Shown: piece after piece, positions 45,834-52,925 of the stretch
Layout: each line of letters opens with the position of its first letter
Numbering within the stretch: the first letter of the stretch is position 1
Assembly: GCF_000568405.1 (NCBI RefSeq)
Contig: NZ_ARZY01000003.1
Location: forward strand, 1 to 64,000
DNA from: Catenovulum agarivorans DS-2
GTDB taxonomy: Bacteria > Pseudomonadota > Gammaproteobacteria > Enterobacterales > Alteromonadaceae
Length of the DNA: 64,000 nt
Reading direction: 5' to 3'
Notes under the pieces: model-generated
Told to the model about the DNA's origin: nothing
The model's input: only the letters and a program-made list of their open reading frames with translations
The model's database searches: none
Program-made: the position numbers and the translations under genes

Positions 45834-46094
45834 ATGCAATTATCAGTTGAAATTAGTTTGTATCCGTTAGCTCAGCAAGAGTTTGAGGAACAAATTTGGG
45901 ATTTTATAAAACGTATTCGTCAATACCCAGATATACGCATAAAAACCAATGGCATGAGTTCACAAGTGTTTGGTGAATACCACCAAGTGATGAACTGTTT
46001 AACTGTTGAGATGGAACGTGTTTATCAAGAAATCGGTCGTGCTGTATTTGTGTGTAAATACATAATGGGCGACAGGTCGCATATTGATGAGTGA
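45834..46094 (+). CDS. YkoF/MTH1187-type thiamine-binding-like protein
   Basis: An 86-residue protein from the ATG at 45834, 11 bp after the receptor stop. The ferredoxin-like repeat LSVEISLYPLAQQEFEEQIW, IRIKTNGMSSQVFGEYHQVM and CLTVEMERVYQ fits the thiamine-binding MTH1187/YkoF family (PF01910), where Gly-Met-Ser and the YPL loop line the ligand site. In-frame sequence upstream of 45834 overlaps the receptor gene and is not used. It probably buffers or senses thiamine or its pyrimidine part. It overlaps the next gene by 8 bp. Confidence 0.7.
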   Translation: MQLSVEISLYPLAQQEFEEQIWDFIKRIRQYPDIRIKTNGMSSQVFGEYHQVMNCLTVEMERVYQEIGRAVFVCKYIMGDRSHIDE

Positions 46095-46761
46095 CACGAT
46101 GAGCGCAATTGCGCAAGAAATACTGGCGATGAACTGGCTGGAGCTGATAGCGGTGATCGCCAGTTTAGCTTATGTACTATTGGCCGGTAAAAGTAACATA
46201 TGGTGCTGGCCAGCGGCCATTATTGCCAGTGGGATATATTGTTACATTTTTTTAGATATAAACTTGTTTATGGATAGTGCGTTACAAGTTTATTATATTG
46301 CTATGGCTGTATATGGCTGGGCGCAATGGCGGCAAATTAAACTTGGCCTAGATGACAGCGATGACTCAATGGTACAAACCTCAGCGTCTGAAGAGGTTGC
46401 ACCCGTGCAGTCGTGGCCGCTAGCACTGCATTTAAAAATGATTAGTGCATTGTCGCTTGCATCATTGATTTTGGGGTATGTGATGGAAAATTACACCCAA
46501 GCCGATTTTGCCTATTTAGACACCTTCACCACTGTGTTTAGTGTGTATGCAACCTACCTAATTGCCATTCGCTTGCTTGAAACTTGGCTGTATTGGATAG
46601 CGATAGATATTGCAGGCATCTACATCTATAGTGAAAAATCACTTAACTTAACCATGTTATTATTTGCCGGTTACACCTTGTTAGCCGCTTGGGCTTATTG
46701 GCAATGGCGCACACTTTACTTACAACAGCAAGTTGGTTATCGACAACAACCGACTAGCTAG
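46087..46761 (+). CDS. pnuC: PnuC-family vitamin transporter, probably PnuT (thiamine)
   Basis: A 224-residue membrane protein with seven to eight hydrophobic segments. WCWPAAIIASGIYCYIFLDI, DSALQVYYIAMAVYGWAQW and LETWLYWIAIDIAGIYIYSE are the family's conserved blocks lining the substrate channel. PnuC imports nicotinamide riboside and PnuT thiamine; the neighbouring thiamine-binding-like protein and kinase favour PnuT. The ATG at 46087 overlaps the previous gene; a TTG just before is also in frame. Trapping of the substrate by phosphorylation is expected, matching the kinase gene that follows. Confidence 0.8.
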   Translation: MSDTMSAIAQEILAMNWLELIAVIASLAYVLLAGKSNIWCWPAAIIASGIYCYIFLDINLFMDSALQVYYIAMAVYGWAQWRQIKLGLDDSDDSMVQTSASEEVAPVQSWPLALHLKMISALSLASLILGYVMENYTQADFAYLDTFTTVFSVYATYLIAIRLLETWLYWIAIDIAGIYIYSEKSLNLTMLLFAGYTLLAAWAYWQWRTLYLQQQVGYRQQPTS

Positions 46762-46775
46762 GCGAACTCTTGGTT

Positions 46776-47531
46776 ATGCTATCAACTGCACAGCAGCAAT
46801 TTATTCAACAACATCTGGGCTCAATACTCGATATTGAGCCTATCGCTCAAGGGTATAGCAATCAATGTTATAAACTGCTGGTATCGGTAACAGCACAAGT
46901 ACCACAAAGGGTATTCGTAAAATCGCTCGACAATAAAGACTCTGCTCATGTCCAACATGAACAACAAGCAAGATGTATTGCCGAAAAGGCGCTGCTAACA
47001 CCAAAGTGTTTATTGCAAAGCGCCAAACTCAAATTGCTCGTGACTGAATACGTGCAAGTGGATACACAAGCATGTATCGAAGATATTGCTTTGCTATTAG
47101 CACTTACCCACAGCATTGATAGCGAATTAGTGCAAATTCACCAACCAAATATTATCCCGCAGCAGCTTGCTGCGGATATTCAAGCGCTAATCTCAGCAGA
47201 CAAAGTAGATAAAACCCAACTTAAACTTGCGCAGCAGCTAGATAATGAATGCACAAACCAAGTGTTCTGCCATGGTGATATATCGCGCGACAATATATTA
47301 AAAACGCGGAATAAAGCTTATTTAGTCGACTGGGAATATGCCCGTATGGCTTGCATTGAGTATGACTTGGCTGCAAGTATTTGTATAAACCAGTTTAACC
47401 CATCTGAACAAAAGCAGTTGATTGCCCACTACCAACAACAGAGCAACTGCAAAATTAACCAGCAGGCTTTACAGCAATATATTCAGGTATTTGAGTATTT
47501 AAATAAACTGTGGTTTGAGCACGCCATTTAG
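46776..47531 (+). CDS. Phosphotransferase/thiamine-kinase-like protein
   Basis: A 251-residue protein of the choline/aminoglycoside-kinase fold: GYSNQCYKL near the N-terminus for nucleotide binding, and the catalytic loop and metal site CHGDISRDNILKT followed by LVDWEYARMACIEYDLA. ThiK and choline kinases share this exact layout. The gene is 14 bp after the PnuC-type transporter gene, so it probably phosphorylates imported thiamine. The ATG at 46776 is chosen; a TTG two codons upstream is possible and the ribosome site is weak. Confidence 0.7.
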   Translation: MLSTAQQQFIQQHLGSILDIEPIAQGYSNQCYKLLVSVTAQVPQRVFVKSLDNKDSAHVQHEQQARCIAEKALLTPKCLLQSAKLKLLVTEYVQVDTQACIEDIALLLALTHSIDSELVQIHQPNIIPQQLAADIQALISADKVDKTQLKLAQQLDNECTNQVFCHGDISRDNILKTRNKAYLVDWEYARMACIEYDLAASICINQFNPSEQKQLIAHYQQQSNCKINQQALQQYIQVFEYLNKLWFEHAI

Positions 47532-47610
47532 TGCGTACAAGCCTGAATATGCTATAGTATTCACTTTTAATGCATGACTTTAATCAATCTTTTTTGGAGA
47601 TATAACTTCA

Positions 47611-48480
47611 ATGGCAATTCATAGTATGACGGCATTTGCTCGTCGCGAGCAAAAAACAGAGTGGGGCACATTTGCATGGGAAATCCGCTCAGTAAACCAA
47701 AGATACTTAGAAACTTATTTTCGATTGCCAGAACAATTTAGAGGATTAGAGCCAGTACTGCGCGAAAAAATTCGTAAAGCCATGCAACGCGGTAAAGTTG
47801 AAATTAACCTACGCATTACCGACACAGACAAAAGCACGGGCAACTTAACTATAAATCAAAACCTAGTTGACCAACTGTGCAACCACGCCCTTAAAATTCA
47901 AGCGCAGCTTAACAACGCAGTTGTTAACCCTGTAGATATAATGCGTTGGCCTGGTGTAATGCAAGCTGAAGAGCAAGATTTAGACGAGCAACAAGCTCAG
48001 TTACTATCTGAGTTCGATTTAACCATTAAAGACTTTTTAGCTGCACGTGCGAGCGAGGGTGCAAACTTAAAAGCTCTTATCGAACAAAGGTTAGAAGGCA
48101 TAGCAAGCCAAGTTGCAATAGTGCGCGAACAAATGCCACAAGTGTTAGTTTGGCAACGCGAGCGCTTAACTACGCGTTTAGCTGAATTAAAAGAGCAAGT
48201 TGACGAAAGCCGCGTAGAGCAAGAGTTGATTATGCTTGCACAGCGCGTAGATGTAGCCGAAGAACTTGACCGTTTAGACTCGCACATAAAAGAAAGCCGC
48301 GACAAAATTTTGAAAAAAGGCGGTGCCTGCGGCCGCCGCTTAGACTTTATGATGCAAGAATTCAACCGCGAAGCGAATACCTTAGCATCGAAATCAATTA
48401 ATACTGAAGTAACCAATGCCGCGGTAGAGGTTAAGGTGTTGATTGAGCAGATGCGTGAGCAGATCCAAAACATCGAGTAG
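47611..48480 (+). CDS. yicC: YicC family endoribonuclease-like protein
   Basis: A 289-residue protein matching YicC/YloC: IHSMTAFARREQKTEWG at the start, EIRSVNQRYLETYFRLPE, RGKVEINLRI, and the C-terminal signature DRLDSHIKESRDKI and GRRLDFMMQEFNREANTL with SKS. YicC proteins are reported to act as ribonucleases. TTTTTGGAGATATA precedes the ATG. An IS3-family remnant begins at the base after its stop codon, so any normal downstream partner has been displaced. Confidence 0.93.
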   Translation: MAIHSMTAFARREQKTEWGTFAWEIRSVNQRYLETYFRLPEQFRGLEPVLREKIRKAMQRGKVEINLRITDTDKSTGNLTINQNLVDQLCNHALKIQAQLNNAVVNPVDIMRWPGVMQAEEQDLDEQQAQLLSEFDLTIKDFLAARASEGANLKALIEQRLEGIASQVAIVREQMPQVLVWQRERLTTRLAELKEQVDESRVEQELIMLAQRVDVAEELDRLDSHIKESRDKILKKGGACGRRLDFMMQEFNREANTLASKSINTEVTNAAVEVKVLIEQMREQIQNIE

Positions 48481-48546
48481 TGTAATGGTCTAATACAACT
48501 GTAGAGATTTATAGCTTACAATTAGCGAAATCTTAAAGGTATAAAA

Positions 48547-48858
48547 ATGACCAGAAAAACCAAAGTTACATTCAGTACGAAGCAAAAGTTAGAATACGCC
48601 AAGCTCATGGTAGACGAAGGCTACAGCAATAAACAGATAGAAGAAATATCTGGTGCAGGCAAATCGGCAGTATCACGTTGGAAACAACAATATCTTGCAG
48701 AGCTTCAAGGCAAAACACCGGAAAACTCAAAAGCATTAACACCTGAGCAACGGCGAATACAAGAATTGGAGGCGCAGCTTAAACGTGCTCAAAGGGATAA
48801 TGATATATTAAAAAAAGCAGCAGCTTTCTTCATACTGGACAATCCAAACCACAAGTAG
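48547..48858 (+). CDS. IS3-family OrfA (transposase helix-turn-helix subunit)
   Basis: A 103-residue protein with an N-terminal HTH (KVTFSTKQKLEYAKLMVDEG, YSNKQIEEISGAGKSAVSRW) and a C-terminal leucine-zipper-like coiled coil (RIQELEAQLKRAQRDNDILK). Near the end a run of seven A followed by G (48810-48817) is a likely -1 slippery site: orfB is in the -1 frame, as expected for IS3 elements that make OrfAB by programmed frameshifting. Confidence 0.9.
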   Translation: MTRKTKVTFSTKQKLEYAKLMVDEGYSNKQIEEISGAGKSAVSRWKQQYLAELQGKTPENSKALTPEQRRIQELEAQLKRAQRDNDILKKAAAFFILDNPNHK

Positions 48859-49397
48859 TGAAGCAAATGAAGAAAGCACATCCAGACTTTGGCGTCACAG
48901 AGTTATGCAATGCGCTCGGTGTTTGTAGCAGTAGTTTTTACTATGATGCCAAAACACCATCAACAGAAGATGAAGCGCTAAACGTCTTGGTTAAATTGAT
49001 ATTTAATGAAGCAGGCTGCACGTACGGTAGACGAAGAATACAAGCTGAGTTAAAAGCTATTGGGTGTCACGTAGGTTTATACAAAATATCAAAAATAATG
49101 AAAAATCAAAGGTTAAAGGCAATAAGACCTAAAACTCAACACCACTACCCAACGTCAGGAACTGGGCATAAATATGCTCCCAATAGGCTCAAGCGTAAGT
49201 TTGTTCCAGAAATGTATAATACTTACTATGTTGGTGACATAACGTACATCAGACACCATCAAGGATGGGGTTATTTGGCATGCGTATTAGATTTAGCAAC
49301 AAAATATATTGAGTTTTATAATTACCAAAGAAGGCATTCAGCCCTTGGTTGCATGACGTCGCACCAAAAGTATATTGAAATGAAAAATGCCGCTTAG
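48858..49397 (+). pseudogene. IS3-family OrfB with in-frame deletion of the DDE core
   Basis: 179 codons remain where related OrfB proteins have roughly 280. HTH_21-type AGCTYGRRRIQAEL and the first catalytic strand VGDITYIRHHQGWGYLACVL are intact, then DLATK runs directly into YIEFYNYQRRHSALG, the normal C-terminal block. The second Asp and the catalytic Glu should lie in the missing part, so this copy cannot encode an active transposase. It starts at GTG or by frameshift from orfA. Confidence 0.85.
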
Positions 49398-49428
49398 AAT
49401 TTCTACAGGAAAAGTTGACCAATACAAG

Positions 49429-49890
49429 TTACTGTTTGCTAAATTGTACAGTTGGTAAAACAACCCTTGGCAAACGCAGTCGTTCACATTGAGTACTCAA
49501 GAACTCGCGCCAATAGGGCCAAACATGGTAACTCGCGTTTTTTCGTGCAAACTCATCAATGGCCGCCTGTTCAAGTTCCGTATTCACTTGATATTCAGCA
49601 ATAAAGTCAGCTTCAACAAAAGCTTTAATATCAGGATCACTATCTTCTTTAGGATCAACCCAACGTGTCCCCAAACGAATATAAATACGCACCAGCTGTC
49701 CATCACCATCAATATCAACCAATTCACTGCGGTGAACAACATGCATTTGCTGTACTAACAGTTCACCTGTTTCCGTAGACTTTGGATCAAAGCCATCAAT
49801 ACACTGGGCTTGACACGATTTAACGTAAACATCTTGGATCACCAAAGCATCAATAGCCTGTTGTAGTGATATTGATATTTTTTTAGCCAT
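49429..49890 (-). CDS. SecB-like chaperone of a toxin-antitoxin-chaperone module
   Basis: A 153-residue SecB-fold protein: ISLQQAIDALVIQDVYVKSC, the central FIAEYQVNTELEQAAIDEFA and the strongly SecB-like FARKNASYHVWPYWREFLST, then LRLPRVVLPTVQF. Solitary SecB-like proteins next to a toxin-antitoxin pair are the chaperone of TAC systems, where they fold and protect the antitoxin. The ATG overlaps the antitoxin gene by 8 bp (TTATGGCTAA). The stop lies two bases from the IS3 end, but the C-terminus seems complete. Confidence 0.82.
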   Translation of the reverse strand: MAKKISISLQQAIDALVIQDVYVKSCQAQCIDGFDPKSTETGELLVQQMHVVHRSELVDIDGDGQLVRIYIRLGTRWVDPKEDSDPDIKAFVEADFIAEYQVNTELEQAAIDEFARKNASYHVWPYWREFLSTQCERLRLPRVVLPTVQFSKQ

Positions 49891-50410
49891 AACACGCCTC
49901 TAGTTCGAGTTCGTGCGATGTAATAACTCTCGTCTTTCGAGCAGTCGATGAGAAATCCACTACAGCTACATTTTTCCAGCTTGCCTGGATGTTGCGCTCA
50001 ACACCCGCATCCGACATTAACTTATCTAAAGCAGCTGGCACTTCCGCCGCTAAACGGAGCAGTTTATCCATTGCGTCTGATTGCATCACATCGTCAGATT
50101 CGTACTTGGAAAAAGCAACAGGGCCACCACCAAACACTTTTGCAGCATCACCCTGTTTTAAGCCCCAGCGTTTACGCAAGACCTGAAGTTCATTACCCGT
50201 TAACAAGCCTTGCACCTGCTTTTTAAACGCAATCATTGCACGCTTGTTAAAGCGAGCTTCAGCAGTACCTACCTGTTCACTGCCGCAGCAATCACACACG
50301 GCATACTGGCTGTCAATTTGGCCTTGCTGACCTAAATGCTCAACTGTAACCCTCTCAGTATGGAGTGTTAATTGGCCCATTTCACAAATTGGACAAGTTT
50401 GACTATTCAT
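49883..50410 (-). CDS. MqsA-like antitoxin (zinc finger plus HTH) with C-terminal extension
   Basis: A 175-residue protein. The N-terminal zinc-binding domain has CPIC (residues 6-9) and CDCC (about 38-41), as in MqsA. The HTH_XRE domain has GNELQVLRKRWGLKQGDAAK and VFGGGPVAFSKYESDDV. After the HTH about 40 extra residues remain (ERNIQASWKNVAVVDF, TRVITSHELELEACYG), in the place of the chaperone-addiction tail of TAC antitoxins. The ATG at 50410 has GAGGATAT before it. It is 9 bp downstream of the toxin candidate and overlaps the SecB-like gene. Confidence 0.85.
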   Translation of the reverse strand: MNSQTCPICEMGQLTLHTERVTVEHLGQQGQIDSQYAVCDCCGSEQVGTAEARFNKRAMIAFKKQVQGLLTGNELQVLRKRWGLKQGDAAKVFGGGPVAFSKYESDDVMQSDAMDKLLRLAAEVPAALDKLMSDAGVERNIQASWKNVAVVDFSSTARKTRVITSHELELEACYG

Positions 50411-50419
50411 CACATATCC

Positions 50420-50851
50420 TCAGCGCGATAAATGACAAGAAACCAGTAATAACAACTTACCTGTCTTGCCTATCGCAAATTTCACATAGTATTCGTAGCG
50501 CATTTCTTTGTACGCATACTCCACCCATTCATCCCGAAACAAGCGGTAACCATCGCATGCAGCCCAAGGTCCAGTTGGTTTTTGTACACACCATTGCGAA
50601 TTCACATACTGACCTTGAGTAATAGCTTGCCTTATAAGCTTTTGCACATCAGCTATCTCATACGACAGCTGCTGAACATGACTTTTACACTGCCTAGTCC
50701 ATAAAATAGTTGTACTCTCACCTACTTCCAATAGGTTTAATATATCTTCTACCGGATATAACGGCCCGTCAGAGATATAATGTCTGTCATCCCCAACTTC
50801 GCTAGGAGGTAGGCCTTTATAGGCGCTTACATTTATCGCATTATTTACCAT
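50420..50851 (-). CDS. Probable toxin of the TAC module
   Basis: A 143-residue protein. The N-terminal region (YISDGPLYPVEDILNLLEVG, ILWTRQCKSHVQQLSYEIAD) leads to a C-terminal block GPWAACDGYRLFRDEW...YYVKFAIGKTGKLLLLVSCH. The strand order and final LLLVSCH recall MqsR/RelE-fold toxins, and the gene occupies the toxin position upstream of an MqsA-like antitoxin. I recall similar unnamed proteins beside MqsA-like antitoxins. A 15-bp palindrome covers its start codon. Toxin activity is inferred from fold and position only. Confidence 0.65.
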   Translation of the reverse strand: MVNNAINVSAYKGLPPSEVGDDRHYISDGPLYPVEDILNLLEVGESTTILWTRQCKSHVQQLSYEIADVQKLIRQAITQGQYVNSQWCVQKPTGPWAACDGYRLFRDEWVEYAYKEMRYEYYVKFAIGKTGKLLLLVSCHLSR

Positions 50852-50859
50852 AATGGTAA
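50845..50859. promoter_or_regulatory. Palindrome over the toxin start codon
   Basis: TTACCAT-A-ATGGTAA is a perfect 7-1-7 palindrome; its left half includes the toxin start codon on the minus strand. MqsA autoregulates through an AACCT-type palindrome, so the sequence differs, but the position suits an autoregulatory site. Confidence 0.5.
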
Positions 50860-50889
50860 TTTAATCCAGTTAAAGTTGAACATTTAGCC

Positions 50890-51816
50890 TCACACCACTG
50901 CCGCTGCGTACACTATTTCAACCTCGGTAAACTTAGTGACACTCTCTAGGCGAGTTGAGGTTGTGAGTTTCATCGAGTTTTTCATTGGGCGATGTGGCAC
51001 ATTGGTTACTGGCGTTTGTAGCGACAGCGGTTTGCCTAACTCAAATAAATAATACAAATCAGCAGAACCTGACTTCTTACCCGCTTGATCTTCGGTAATG
51101 GCGTAGCGTGGTAACACTGTGACTCGTTTAACCGGCCAAAGTTTGTCAATTTGCTTGGTTGAACTTTGGGAGTCAGAAGTCGACGCCAACGCTAAATAGC
51201 GAATTTCCTCGGCAATATGCTGCTCAAATTTCTGCAAAAACGTGCTTTGCGGCAGGTGATACCACTGCGCTGTGCCTTGCTCAAATTGTTCAAAGTAGCC
51301 ATTGTCACGACCACGTTGCCCACCCAATGCCACAGTCATCGTCAAATCAGGATACAGCACTTGGCGCATGCCGTAATACGGTATGCGTGCTGCTTCTTGT
51401 ACGTAGAGCCTGTCCGCCATGCCAGCCACAGGATAAATGGCTTCATTGTTTTGCCCTGTTTGTTCATGCGGCGCTGTGCCAATTTGCGCTTGCAAAAACT
51501 CTAACAACCACTGATGACCGCAATACCCGCTCCCAGTCTGGCTAAGATCAGTTTGACTAAGTTCGTTTTGGCTAGGCCTATTTTGACTAGGCTCATTTTG
51601 GCTAGGTAATAGGGCAAACGCGCCAATACCTACTGCTTCTATCGCGGCTGCGTAGGGATTGGGTGTTGTGGTTTGATCAAAAAAGCCTGGGTATAAAGCA
51701 AAGGCACCAAAAACTGGGCGGCTTTTTTTAGCTGGTTGCCCTTCGACTTTACAGGATGGGGACTCAGACAAACGGGGCTCTGATAGGCGAATCAAGGCAT
51801 CTCGATAACGGTGCAT
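50890..51816 (-). pseudogene. C-terminal part of a DUF2357/PD-(D/E)XK nuclease, after an in-frame TAA
   Basis: 308 codons in the same frame as the upstream part, from which it is separated by a single TAA codon. It opens with MHRYRDALIRL, the second conserved block of the PD-(D/E)XK_7 nuclease family, normally joined to the FDAKYR block by a short loop. GAFALYPGFF and AIEAVGIGAFALLP follow and are also family features. A 15-bp tandem repeat encodes a Ser-Gln-Asn-rich insert (PSQNEPSQNRPSQNEL). It could still be translated by reinitiation at the ATG right after the stop, or by readthrough. Confidence 0.7.
51537..51609 (-). repeat. 15-bp coding tandem repeat in the nuclease C-terminal part
   Basis: About five copies of a 15-bp unit related to TTTTGGCTAGGC... 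on the plus strand (units differ at a few bases) encode repeats of the form PSQNE/LSQTD. They sit in a surface-type linker between two conserved blocks. Confidence 0.75.
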
Positions 51817-52920
51817 TTAGTTGATGGCATCGTCTGGTACGTAATCCTTACTTTCGATATCTTCATTGCCGTCATCAAAGCGGTTTTTCTCGGTTTTAAT
51901 ACGGTACTTGGCATCAAATAGCCAAATAAACTGCTTTTCTTCTGCTGAGTCTGCTTTCGTTAAATCAGCGCTTTTAGGCAATGTCACTTCCAACACAATA
52001 TCCGGCTCTTGGTTAACCAAGTACGAGCGGATTGATTGGCCCTTTTTGGTAAATTTCGGCTCGTGTGCCAGCCTAGCGGTCACACCATTGCTGCGTTTAA
52101 AACGAAAGGCTCCAGCAAAACCATCTTTTAGTTGGTACTCAAAAAAGTCATTATGGGCGAGCTTAATCGCCCCGTTTTCCTCCAATTCAAAACCGAGATC
52201 CTGCTCTAAAATCTGTTTCAAACACAAAAAACACCACACTTCGTAAATCTCGGCCACTGATTTCATTGAAATGCTCGACTGATTGCCAAACACATCTAAA
52301 TAAAATTTCAGCTCCTGCCAAACACGATACACCGCGCTGTAACCGGTTTTTTGCTGAAGCACTAACGACTCACGCCTTAACCCTGTGTATGCACCCACCT
52401 CTTTTAAAAAACTCTGACCTAGCACTTTTTGTAGCGGCTGCTGCCAACTATGCAGCTCATTTAAAAATGAATCTGACAACCGTTGCCGTTCTGGTGCTTG
52501 GTTACTCTCCCTAAGCTTTTGTTCAAACTCCGCTAATTGCCGCTTGCTTTTACTCACCGCCATTTTGATAAAGCGATTTTCAGGGGTATCAACACTCAGT
52601 TGTTTTTTCTCAACTGCATAGCGCTTATCGTACTGGCCATTGGCAAAGTCTTGCTTAACTTTCTCGGCTAACTTATGTGGCAGGCGGCCTTTTAATTTGG
52701 CCGCTTTAATATTGGCTACCGTCGGTTGCAAACGGCTATGTGGTGCGGCACAAATCACTTTTAAGCCTTGCTCAAAACGCTTCCGCAACGCGGCAAAATT
52801 AGCCAACCACATCAGTGGAAAATGCCCGCGTTGCTGGCTAGTCGCTGCATCTTGCTCGGTTTTTTCGACCAAACTAAAGCGCCAAAGAGGGTACACTTTG
52901 TCGATAGCTGGAGTCATCAT
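51817..52920 (-). pseudogene. N-terminal part of a DUF2357/PD-(D/E)XK nuclease, ends at premature TAA
   Basis: 367 codons from the ATG at 52920, six bases after the helicase stop and with AGG upstream. The family's helical DUF2357 core (KKQLSVDTPENRFIKMAV, LVLQQKTGYSAVYRVWQELK, SVAEIYEVWCFLCLKQIL) is followed by PDIVLEV and WLFDAKYRI, the Asp and Asp-x-Lys of the nuclease site. The frame stops at ...PDDAIN-TAA, and the next codon starts MHRYRDAL. In relatives I recall a variable residue at that position (INxMHRYRDA), so TAA probably replaced a codon such as CAA. Confidence 0.75.
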
Positions 52921-52925
52921 TATAT

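Larger units (their letters stand above)
48481..49426 (+). mobile_element. IS3-family (IS150-like) element with internal deletion
   Basis: The ends form an imperfect inverted repeat: TGTAATGGTC...CTGTAGA.ATT on the left and, reversed, TGTATTGGTC...CTGTAGAAATT on the right, with TG/CA termini as in the IS150 group. It contains orfA and a shortened orfB. About 100 codons of the DDE catalytic core are missing without a frameshift. No clear 3-4 bp target duplication is visible. A related remnant lies inverted at 60310-60455. Confidence 0.85.

Noticed and set aside
48480-49429. Target-site duplication flanking the IS3 element
   Set aside because: Left flank TAG and right flank AGT do not match at 3 or 4 bp, so no duplication can be claimed.
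49426-49431. Truncation of the SecB-like gene by the IS3 element
   Set aside because: The frame ends with its own TAA two bases before the IS end and the C-terminus has normal SecB-like length.
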